Below, piece by piece: positions 7,293 through 14,364 of a DNA stretch of 26,656 bases. The stretch's first letter is position 1. Every line of letters begins with the position of its first letter. The notes beneath the pieces were generated by a model. That model was given only the letters and a program-made list of their open reading frames with translations, did not search any database and had not been told where the DNA came from. The translations under genes were made by a program, and so were the position numbers. This DNA is from Rhodospirillales bacterium. GTDB taxonomy: Bacteria > Pseudomonadota > Alphaproteobacteria > Rhodospirillales > JABHCV01. The DNA is taken from the NCBI GenBank assembly GCA_016776705.1, contig JADHSW010000010.1:1-26656 (forward strand), written 5' to 3'.

Positions 7293-8543
7293 ATGAGCAG
7301 GTTTAAATCGATATTGGGACCCTGGTTGTTTTCCTTTCCGGCGCTGGCGGGGTTGGCCGGGCTGGTTTTGTTTGGTCATGTTCCGGCGTGGCCTGCTTTC
7401 ACCATTGCGGTGCTTATTCTGGCTGGAAACGGCCTGTGGGTTAGTCGTCGTGAGGAGCAGGAGGCCGAGCCTATGGGGCAGGCCATGGACACGGCGGTCG
7501 CCGCAACCATCTTGAACGCCCTGCCAGATCCGGTCTTGTTGCTGGACGGCAAACGCCGGGTTCTTGCCGCCAATCAGGCCGCCGATGATCTTTTTGAAAG
7601 TGACCCGCGCGATAAGGATCTTTCAACCTCGTTGCGCCACCCCGAAGCCCTGGCCGCCGTCGCAAAAGCCCTGCAATCGGGGGGTTCTGAAAAAGTTGAA
7701 ATCACGCTCCAGCAGCCGGTCACCCGGATTTTTGAAATTCACGCCGTCGCCATTGCTCCCGGCGCTGCCGGTCCGGCGCGGGCCATGGTTGCTTTCCATG
7801 ATGTGACCTCGGCCAGAAACGCTCAGCAGATGCGCGCCGACTTTGTCGCCAATGTCAGCCACGAATTACGCTCGCCGCTGTCATCCCTTGTCGGTTTTAT
7901 TGAAACCCTGAGCGAAGCCGCCCAGGATGATGTTGAAGCCCGCGAGCGCTTTCTGGGCATTATGGGTGGTGAAGCACGGCGCATGGCGCGACTGATTGAT
8001 GATCTTCTGTCGCTGTCGCGGGTCGAGGCAAATGAGCATATCCGCCCTAAGGAAAAAGTCGACCTGGCCCTTATGATAGGCACAATCGCAGACGCCCTGT
8101 CGGTGAAGGCGAAAGCCCGCGAGATGGTGATCGTCCGCGAAGGCCTGGACGGCCTTTCCCCGGTTGCCGGTGATAGCGATGAGTTGACGGAAGTCTTTAC
8201 CAATCTGCTGGATAACGCGGTCAAGTACGGCTCGCAAGGATCAACAGTCACCATCAAGGCCGAACGGGTCGAGCGCATCCCGGATATCGGCGGGGCCGGG
8301 GTCGCACTTCGGGTGACGGACATTGGAGACGGCATTGCGAGCGAATACATTCCGCGCCTTACGGAACGCTTTTATCGTATCGACAAGGGGCGTTCGCGCT
8401 CCATGGGAGGCACCGGACTGGGACTTGCCATCGTCAAGCACATTGTCAATCGTCACCGGGGTCGCTTTATCATCGAAAGCACCATTGGCAAGGGCTCAAC
8501 ATTCAGTGTTTATCTGCCGTTAAATGAACGAGCAGCGTCATAA
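7293..8543 (+). CDS. phoR: Phosphate regulon sensor histidine kinase PhoR
   Basis: PhoR phosphorylates PhoB when phosphate is scarce and dephosphorylates it in plenty, under control of PstSCAB and PhoU. The chosen ATG at 7293 gives 416 residues starting directly before two membrane segments (about 10-29 and 33-50); longer in-frame starts would lie inside the tRNA gene. A PAS-like sensor domain (about 70-170, with LDGKRRVLAANQAA) follows. The dimerisation domain carries the phospho-acceptor in FVANVSHELRSPLSSL (His190), and the ATPase domain shows the N box NLLDNAVKYG, DIGDGI and GGTGLGLAIVKHI. Its ribosome site is poor, suggesting low expression. It stands ahead of pstS, while its partner phoB closes the cluster. 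Confidence 0.96.
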   Translation: MSRFKSILGPWLFSFPALAGLAGLVLFGHVPAWPAFTIAVLILAGNGLWVSRREEQEAEPMGQAMDTAVAATILNALPDPVLLLDGKRRVLAANQAADDLFESDPRDKDLSTSLRHPEALAAVAKALQSGGSEKVEITLQQPVTRIFEIHAVAIAPGAAGPARAMVAFHDVTSARNAQQMRADFVANVSHELRSPLSSLVGFIETLSEAAQDDVEARERFLGIMGGEARRMARLIDDLLSLSRVEANEHIRPKEKVDLALMIGTIADALSVKAKAREMVIVREGLDGLSPVAGDSDELTEVFTNLLDNAVKYGSQGSTVTIKAERVERIPDIGGAGVALRVTDIGDGIASEYIPRLTERFYRIDKGRSRSMGGTGLGLAIVKHIVNRHRGRFIIESTIGKGSTFSVYLPLNERAAS

Positions 8544-8574
8544 AACTGTAACAGAGCTGTCATAAAACCGAAGT
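8535..8574 (+). promoter_or_regulatory. Pho-box array (PhoB binding) upstream of pstS
   Basis: Four heptads stand at an exact 11-base period: GCGTCAT (8535-8541), CTGTAAC (8546-8552), CTGTCAT (8557-8563) and the weak CCGAAGT (8568-8574), with AT-rich spacers AAAA, AGAG and AAAA. The third is a perfect match to the PhoB half-site CTGTCAT and the spacing is that of a classical Pho box. The array overlaps the phoR stop codon and lies about 80-120 bases before the pstS start. I could not place the -10 element with certainty; candidates lie at 8578-8590. Confidence 0.82.
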
Positions 8575-8640
8575 CATCAAAATCTAGGGTCCTCACGTCG
8601 ACGAATATATCGCCATGTGATTTATGACCTTAAATTTTTT

Positions 8641-8645
8641 AGGAG
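8641..8645 (+). promoter_or_regulatory. Ribosome binding site that fixes the pstS start
   Basis: AGGAG directly abuts an in-frame ATG at 8646 (too close) but is 9 bases before the ATG at 8655, which therefore is the start. Confidence 0.75.
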
Positions 8646-8654
8646 ATGACTTTT

Positions 8655-9692
8655 ATGTTGAAGAAAGCCTTTGTATCGCTCGCCATCGCGGGTGCGGTTT
8701 TCGCACAGACTGGTATGGCCCAGGCCCGAGACCAGATCAGAATTGTCGGCTCGTCAACGGTGTTCCCGTTCGCGACCGCCGTTGCCGAAAAATTCGGTAA
8801 AACCACAGCTTTCAAAACCCCGGTTGTTGAAAGTACCGGTTCAGGTGGTGGACTGAAACTTTTCTGCGCAGGAATTGGCGACGAACACCCGGATATCACC
8901 AACGCCTCGCGCCGCATAAAAATAAGTGAAATCGAAAAGTGCTCCGCCAACGGTATCAGCGATATCACGGAAGTGAAGGTCGGATACGACGGCATTGTCA
9001 TCGCCAATTCAAAAAAATCTGACCGCATGGCGCTTTCCCTGAAAGATGTCTTCCTGGCTTTGGCAAAAAACGTTCCCGTCGGTGAAGGCAAGCTTGTCGC
9101 CAATCCTTACAAGACCTGGAAGGACATAAATGCGTCACTTCCGGCGACGAAGATTGAGGTTCTTGGTCCGCCACCCACATCAGGCACCCGTGACGCTTTT
9201 GTTGAGTTGGCAATGGAAGGCGGCTGCAAGGCGTTCCCCTGGATCAAGGCGCTGAAGAAAACCGATAAAAAAGCATACAAGGCCCTGTGCCACACCCTCC
9301 GCGAAGATGGTAATTATGTGGAGGCCGGCGAAAACGATAACCTGATCGTGCAAAAACTGGACGCCAACCCGAAAGCCTTCGGCATCTTTGGCTTCTCGTT
9401 TCTGGATCAGAACGCCGATACCTTGCAGGGTAGTTTGATCAATGCCATGGACCCCAGTTTCGAAAATATAGCCGACGGTAAATACCCGGTTTCCCGCGCT
9501 CTTTTCTTCTACGTCAAGAAGGCTCATGTGGGCATAGTACCAGGAATTAATGAGTTTCTTGCGGAGTTCACCAGCGAGAAAGCATACGGCGAAGAAGGCT
9601 ATTTGACCGACAAGGGATTGATCCCCATGCCGGAAGTCGAGCGCAAACAGTTCCGCGCAGATGTTGGCAGCATGACAAGCCTTAAGATGTGA
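8655..9692 (+). CDS. pstS: Phosphate ABC transporter, periplasmic phosphate-binding protein
   Basis: PstS captures phosphate in the periplasm and delivers it to PstCA. The 345-residue precursor has a clear signal peptide (Lys-Lys, then a hydrophobic core, cleavage expected after GMAQA at residue 24). The mature part begins with DQIRIVGSSTVFPFATAVAE, the phosphate-binding P-loop of this family. Further binding-loop segments are ESTGSGGGLKLFC and PTSGTRDAFVELAM. It is the first gene behind the Pho box and probably the most strongly induced one. A 42-bp gap separates it from pstC. Confidence 0.97.
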   Translation: MLKKAFVSLAIAGAVFAQTGMAQARDQIRIVGSSTVFPFATAVAEKFGKTTAFKTPVVESTGSGGGLKLFCAGIGDEHPDITNASRRIKISEIEKCSANGISDITEVKVGYDGIVIANSKKSDRMALSLKDVFLALAKNVPVGEGKLVANPYKTWKDINASLPATKIEVLGPPPTSGTRDAFVELAMEGGCKAFPWIKALKKTDKKAYKALCHTLREDGNYVEAGENDNLIVQKLDANPKAFGIFGFSFLDQNADTLQGSLINAMDPSFENIADGKYPVSRALFFYVKKAHVGIVPGINEFLAEFTSEKAYGEEGYLTDKGLIPMPEVERKQFRADVGSMTSLKM

Positions 9693-9734
9693 TGAAGTGT
9701 TAGACCGAATTGCCCAGAATTTAGTGGAGGCCGG

Positions 9735-10673
9735 ATGTACGTCACGCTAAATCCTGGCAATCGGAAGGTCGTGGAAGGGGTGATCCTCTGGATACTGGTT
9801 CTCTCTTCCACGATTGCTATTTTAACCACTCTGGGAATCGTCGCCTCACTGTTGTTCGAATCAGTGCGGTTTTTCAAGTCGGTTCCCCTGACGGACTTTC
9901 TGTTCGGCCTGGAGTGGAGTCCGCAAACCGCCATCAGATCCGATCAGGTCGGGGCGTCGGGCACCTTCGGCGCCATTCCCTTACTTGCAGGTACAGCCCT
10001 TATCAGCGCTATTGCCATGATGGTCGCAGGACCACTGGGATTGTTCGCCGCAATTTATCTGGCTGAATATTCCTCGAATAGAATGCGCTCGCTTATCAAA
10101 CCGGCTCTTGAGATTCTCGCCGGAATCCCGACCGTCGTTTATGGCTTTCTTGCCGCCCTGATCGTCGCTCCGTTTTTGCGCAGTGGCGGTGAAGGCCTTG
10201 GCTTCGAAGTTTCATCTGAAAGCGCCCTTGCCGCCGGATTGGTCATGGGAGTGATGATCATTCCGATTGTCTCGTCCTTGTCCGACGACGTTATCAGGGC
10301 GGTGCCGCAAAGTCTGCGCGAGGGATCGCTGGGGCTTGGCAGCACCCGCGCCGAAATGATCAGCAAGGTGGTTCTGCCTGCCGCCTTTCCGGGGATCGTA
10401 TCAGCGATGCTTCTGGCCACATCAAGGGCTATCGGCGAGACCATGATTGTGGTCATGGCGGCGGGGCTGGCGGCAAATCTGACGGCTAACCCCTTGCAGG
10501 CGGTGACCACGGTAACGGTGCAAATCGTCACCTTGCTGACCGGCGACCAGGAATTCGATAGCCCAAAAACCCTGGCCGCCTTTGCCCTTGGCCTGTTGCT
10601 GTTCTTGGTCACGCTGGTGCTCAACGTCATCGCCTTGCGGGTGGTGAAAAATTTTCGGGAACAGTATGACTGA
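9735..10673 (+). CDS. pstC: Phosphate ABC transporter permease PstC (compact form)
   Basis: PstC is one of the two membrane subunits of the phosphate importer. The 312-residue product contains the cytoplasmic coupling loop LREGSLGLGSTRAEMISKVVLPAAFPGI (residues about 195-222, EAA-type) and about six membrane helices. A good ribosome site GTGGAGG (9724-9730) fixes the ATG at 9735. Many alphaproteobacterial PstC proteins carry about 150 extra N-terminal residues before the segment that here forms the first helix; that extension is absent, and the 42-bp gap after pstS has no room for it. The signature LFGLEWSPQTAIRSDQVG matches the alphaproteobacterial type. It overlaps pstA by 8 bp. Confidence 0.95.
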   Translation: MYVTLNPGNRKVVEGVILWILVLSSTIAILTTLGIVASLLFESVRFFKSVPLTDFLFGLEWSPQTAIRSDQVGASGTFGAIPLLAGTALISAIAMMVAGPLGLFAAIYLAEYSSNRMRSLIKPALEILAGIPTVVYGFLAALIVAPFLRSGGEGLGFEVSSESALAAGLVMGVMIIPIVSSLSDDVIRAVPQSLREGSLGLGSTRAEMISKVVLPAAFPGIVSAMLLATSRAIGETMIVVMAAGLAANLTANPLQAVTTVTVQIVTLLTGDQEFDSPKTLAAFALGLLLFLVTLVLNVIALRVVKNFREQYD

Positions 10674-11919
10674 GTATTTTTTGGAACCGGCATCGCTGGC
10701 AAAACGCCACCGTGCGGAACGGCGTTACCGCCTGTATGGACAACTCGCCATTGGGTTGGCGCTATTGTTTCTGGTGCTGATATTCACCAGTTTGATTGCG
10801 CGTGGTTATGGGGCTTTGCAGCAAACGGAAATGCGGCTTGATATTATTTTTGATAAGGATGTGATCGGCGATGGTGGCATCCAGGCGGACTATCAAAAGC
10901 TGGCGAGAAATGCGCTCAGTGAAATTTTCCCCGGCGTTAAAAATCGCAAGGACAAACGCAAGCTCTATCAACTTCTCAGTGATGGTGCGGGGTACCAGCT
11001 GGGCAATAGTGTTCAGAACGATCCGTCAATCATTGGCGCAAGGCAAAGCATATGGGTCTTGGCGGCTGACGATGTGGATATGTACCTGAAAGGCAACGTC
11101 ACGGAAGGTCTGGATGAATCCGAGCGACGTTTGAATGATCGCCAGATTGCCTGGATCAACGCCCTGCAAGAAATGGGCAGGCTGGAGCTTCGCTTCAACA
11201 GCCGCTTTTTCACCCTGGGAGATTCGCGCGAGCCGGAGCTGGCCGGAATTCTGGGAGCCATGACAGGCACCTTGTTTACTCTTTTGGTTTGTTTTGCATT
11301 GTCGTTCCCACTGGGTGTGCTGGCGGCGATCTATCTGGAAGAGTTCGCACCGAAAAACTGGTTTGCCGATCTGATTGAAATCAACATCAACAATCTGGCC
11401 GCCGTGCCTTCGATTGTGTTTGGACTTCTGGGACTGGCGATATTTTTGAGCCTCCTCAACATGCCTCGCTCGGCGCCGCTGGTTGGCGGCCTTGTTTTGG
11501 CCCTGATGACATTGCCGACGATTATTATTGCCGCCCGGGCGGCGCTAAAATCCGTACCGCCCTCAATCCGACAGGCGGCATTGGGCCTGGGAGCCAGTCC
11601 CATGCAGAGCGTATTTCATCACGTTCTGCCATCGGCCATGCCCGGCATCCTGACCGGCGCTATCATTGGCATGGCGCAGGCACTGGGTGAGACCGCACCG
11701 CTTTTGATGATCGGCATGGTCGCCTTTATCGTCGATATACCCCAAAGCATTGTCGATCCGGCGACGGCCTTGCCTGTGCAAATATTCATCTGGGCCGACA
11801 GTCCCGAACGGGCGTTTGTCGAAAAAACGGCAGCGGGAATTCTGGTGCTGCTGGCTTTTCTCGTCGCAATGAATTTAAGCGCCATCATCCTTAGGAGAAG
11901 GTTCGAACGTCGATGGTAA
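10666..11919 (+). CDS. pstA: Phosphate ABC transporter permease PstA with DUF3333 domain
   Basis: PstA is the second membrane subunit of the importer. It is 417 residues long, well above the roughly 290 of E. coli PstA. After a first membrane helix (about 25-47) there is a hydrophilic, probably periplasmic insert at about 52-190, the DUF3333 region typical of alphaproteobacterial PstA. The permease core follows, with the EAA loop IRQAALGLGASPMQSVFHHVLPSAMPGI (about 301-328) that docks on PstB, and ALGETAPLLMIG. The start overlaps the end of pstC by 8 bp and the end overlaps pstB by 7 bp, indicating translational coupling within pstSCAB. Confidence 0.96.
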   Translation: MTEYFLEPASLAKRHRAERRYRLYGQLAIGLALLFLVLIFTSLIARGYGALQQTEMRLDIIFDKDVIGDGGIQADYQKLARNALSEIFPGVKNRKDKRKLYQLLSDGAGYQLGNSVQNDPSIIGARQSIWVLAADDVDMYLKGNVTEGLDESERRLNDRQIAWINALQEMGRLELRFNSRFFTLGDSREPELAGILGAMTGTLFTLLVCFALSFPLGVLAAIYLEEFAPKNWFADLIEININNLAAVPSIVFGLLGLAIFLSLLNMPRSAPLVGGLVLALMTLPTIIIAARAALKSVPPSIRQAALGLGASPMQSVFHHVLPSAMPGILTGAIIGMAQALGETAPLLMIGMVAFIVDIPQSIVDPATALPVQIFIWADSPERAFVEKTAAGILVLLAFLVAMNLSAIILRRRFERRW

Positions 11920-12743
11920 ATCCCATGAAAGACATGACAACTGAAGAACATCCGGCTCCCCTGCTGCACGCAGTTGCCCAGGGCGTACCCATCAAGATAA
12001 GCGCCCGGGGCGTATGTGTAAGTTATGGTGATAAACAGGCCCTGTTCGATATTGATCTGGATATTCCCGAACGCAAGGTGACAGCGCTGATCGGCCCGTC
12101 CGGTTGCGGCAAGTCGACTTTTATTCGTTGCCTGAACCGTATGAACGACGTTATCGAAAACTGTCATGTTTCCGGTGTTATTGACATGGATGGCGTCAAT
12201 ATTCTGGATAAGAAAGTGGATGCGGTAGGGCTTCGGGCGCGGGTTGGTATGGTGTTTCAAAAGCCCAATCCGTTCCCTAAATCAATTTATGAAAATGTCG
12301 CCTATGGCCCTAAAATCCATGGCCTGGCGAGCAATAAAAAAGACATGGATGCAATCGTCGGCAAAAGTCTGAGTCGCGCCGGTTTGTGGGACGAGGTCAA
12401 GGACCGCCTGCACTCACCTGGCACGGGGCTTTCCGGCGGCCAGCAACAACGCCTGTGTATTGCGCGCGCCATTGCCGTTCGCCCGCAGGTTATTTTGATG
12501 GATGAGCCGTGCTCGGCGCTGGACCCCATCGCCACTGCCAAAATCGAAGAACTGATTGACGAGTTGAAGGAAAAATTCACCATCGTCATGGTTACCCACT
12601 CCATGCAGCAAGCTGCGCGGGTCTCGCAAGCAACCGCCTATTTCCATCTTGGGCAGTTGGTCGAGAAGGGCGATACTAAAAAGGTCTTTACGTCACCCGA
12701 CGACGAGCGAACCCAGGCATATATCACCGGGCGCATCGGTTAA
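11913..12743 (+). CDS. pstB: Phosphate ABC transporter ATP-binding protein
   Basis: PstB drives phosphate import and takes part in signalling to PhoR through PhoU. The 276-residue protein has Walker A GPSGCGKST (61-69), Q-loop glutamine 115 in MVFQKPNPFP, the ABC signature LSGGQQQR (173-180), Walker B VILMDEP (193-199) and the switch His229. FQKPNPFPKSIYENVAYGPKIHG is characteristic of PstB. The start at 11913 lies within the last codons of pstA and has AGAAGG 11 bases upstream; in-frame ATGs at 11925 and 11934 are alternatives that would only trim a non-conserved tail. Confidence 0.98.
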   Translation: MVNPMKDMTTEEHPAPLLHAVAQGVPIKISARGVCVSYGDKQALFDIDLDIPERKVTALIGPSGCGKSTFIRCLNRMNDVIENCHVSGVIDMDGVNILDKKVDAVGLRARVGMVFQKPNPFPKSIYENVAYGPKIHGLASNKKDMDAIVGKSLSRAGLWDEVKDRLHSPGTGLSGGQQQRLCIARAIAVRPQVILMDEPCSALDPIATAKIEELIDELKEKFTIVMVTHSMQQAARVSQATAYFHLGQLVEKGDTKKVFTSPDDERTQAYITGRIG

Positions 12744-12769
12744 GCAGCGCAAAGACAGGAAGGAAAACT

Positions 12770-13489
12770 ATGGAAAGCGGACACATCGTCAAATCTTTTG
12801 ACGACGAACTCAACCAGCTTCACGGCATTATTGCTGAAATGGGCGGCCTGTGTGAACAGCAGCTGGCCCTGGCCATCGACGCCTTGGTGAAACGCGATCG
12901 TCTGCAAGCTGAAAGGGTTATTCGCAGCGACAAGCAGATCGATCGTCTGGAAGAAGAAGTCGACAACCTTGCCATAAGCATTTTGGCGCTAAGGCAACCC
13001 ATGGCGGAAGACTTGCGCAGTGTCATTGCCGGATTGAAGACCGCGAGCAATCTTGAGCGCATCGGCGATTATGCTAAAAATATTGCCAAACGATCTGAAG
13101 CCTTGACACAAAGCGAACAACTTGGCAACGCGACGGGGACCATCCAGCGCATGGGAAATCTGGTCCAGGGGATGATCAAAAATGTTCTGGATGCATACCT
13201 GGAAGGGGATGGGGACAAAGCCGAAGACGTTCGGGCCCGCGACGAAGAGGTGGATTTGCTTCACACCAGCCTGTTTCGGGAGCTGCTGACTTATATGATG
13301 GAATCGCCGGGCACCATTACCCCTTGTACACACCTTCTGTTTATTGCCAAAAATATTGAACGCATGGGGGACCATGCAACCAACATTGCTGAATATGTTC
13401 ATTTTCGCGTTCACGGGCATCCCCCCGGTGAAGCGCGACAAAAAGGGGACGGTAGCTCTACAATGGTTGTCGAACCCATGGGAAACTGA
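12770..13489 (+). CDS. phoU: Phosphate signalling protein PhoU
   Basis: PhoU links PstSCAB activity to PhoR and keeps the Pho regulon off when phosphate is abundant. The 239-residue all-helical protein has the two three-helix PhoU repeats, each with its metal-binding acidic motif: LKTASNLERIGDYAKNIAKR (near 90) and IAKNIERMGDHATNIAE (near 195). A strong ribosome site AGGAAGGA ends 5 bases before the ATG. It sits 26 bp after pstB and 9 bp before phoB. Confidence 0.98.
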   Translation: MESGHIVKSFDDELNQLHGIIAEMGGLCEQQLALAIDALVKRDRLQAERVIRSDKQIDRLEEEVDNLAISILALRQPMAEDLRSVIAGLKTASNLERIGDYAKNIAKRSEALTQSEQLGNATGTIQRMGNLVQGMIKNVLDAYLEGDGDKAEDVRARDEEVDLLHTSLFRELLTYMMESPGTITPCTHLLFIAKNIERMGDHATNIAEYVHFRVHGHPPGEARQKGDGSSTMVVEPMGN

Positions 13490-13498
13490 GCATAGCTG

Positions 13499-14188
13499 AT
13501 GGACGCATTGATACTGATCGTCGAAGACGAAGCACCGCAGGCTGAGATGCTACGCTATAACCTTGAAAGCGAGGGTTACCGCACGGCGCTTGCCAGTGAC
13601 GGCGAAGAAGGCCTTGCGCTGGCCCAATCCCTTGTCCCCGATCTGGCGATACTGGACTGGATGCTGCCCGGCATGAGCGGGGTCGATCTGTGCCGCAGCC
13701 TGCGCGCGAGCGACGCCACCCGCGCCATGCCGATTATTCTTCTTACCGCTCGCGGTGAAGAAGGTGACCGGGTGCAGGGTCTGGACAGCGGCGCGGATGA
13801 CTATGTGGTCAAGCCGTTTTCTCCCCGTGAGGTAATGGCGCGGGTACGCGCCTTGTTGCGCCGCGCCCGCCCGTCCCTAAGCGAGGAAGAATTAAGTTAC
13901 GGCGATATCCAAATGGATCTTGCCGCACACAAAGTGAAGAGAGCCGGTCAAACCCTGCATCTGGGGCCAACGGAATTCCGCCTGTTGCGCGCCCTGATGG
14001 AGCGCCCGGGCCGGGTTCTGTCACGGGATCGCCTGCTTGATCTTGCCTGGGGCCGGGAAATTTATGTGGAGGACAGAACCGTCGATGTTCATGTCCGCAG
14101 GCTGCGTAAGGCCCTGAATGAGGGTGGGCAGGTGGATGTTATCCGCACCGTGCGCGGCGAAGGCTACGCCATTGATGACGTTCAGTAG
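13499..14188 (+). CDS. phoB: Phosphate regulon response regulator PhoB
   Basis: PhoB is the OmpR-family activator of phosphate-starvation genes. The 229-residue protein has a receiver domain with the acidic pocket VEDE (8-11), phospho-acceptor Asp53 in ILDWMLPGMSG, Thr83 and Lys105 in VVKPFSP. A winged-helix DNA-binding domain follows (about 133-229), ending TVDVHVRRLRKAL and VIRTVRGEGYAID. It is last in the phoR-pstSCAB-phoU-phoB cluster, so its expression may rise with its own target operon (positive feedback, inferred). Its stop lies only 3 bp from the convergent ccoS stop. Confidence 0.97.
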   Translation: MDALILIVEDEAPQAEMLRYNLESEGYRTALASDGEEGLALAQSLVPDLAILDWMLPGMSGVDLCRSLRASDATRAMPIILLTARGEEGDRVQGLDSGADDYVVKPFSPREVMARVRALLRRARPSLSEEELSYGDIQMDLAAHKVKRAGQTLHLGPTEFRLLRALMERPGRVLSRDRLLDLAWGREIYVEDRTVDVHVRRLRKALNEGGQVDVIRTVRGEGYAIDDVQ

Positions 14189-14191
14189 GGG

Positions 14192-14350
14192 TTAGTCGCT
14201 TTTCGGGGCGTCATCGTCATCAAACAGAATGCGGTTGGCCTCGCCTTCCATGTCCTCGAACTGGCCTGACTTCAGCGACCATAAAAAGGCGATCAGGCCA
14301 CCACCGCCAAGCAGCAGGGCGATGGGGATCAGGTATAAAAGGGCGTCCAT
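14192..14350 (-). CDS. ccoS: cbb3 oxidase maturation protein CcoS
   Basis: This 52-residue gene reads MDALLYLIPIALLLGGGGLI at the N-terminus, a single membrane helix, followed by AFLWSLKSGQFEDMEGEANR and an acidic tail. The phrase FxWSxKSGQFxDxExxxxRIL(F/L)DD is the hallmark of CcoS/FixS. CcoS is needed for heme and copper insertion into the catalytic subunit of cbb3 oxidase. It begins 14 bp after the ccoI stop, with AGGA overlapping that stop codon region as a ribosome site, and ends the ccoNOQP-GHIS cluster. Confidence 0.95.
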   Translation of the reverse strand: MDALLYLIPIALLLGGGGLIAFLWSLKSGQFEDMEGEANRILFDDDDAPKSD

Positions 14351-14364
14351 TAAAGTTTTTTATC

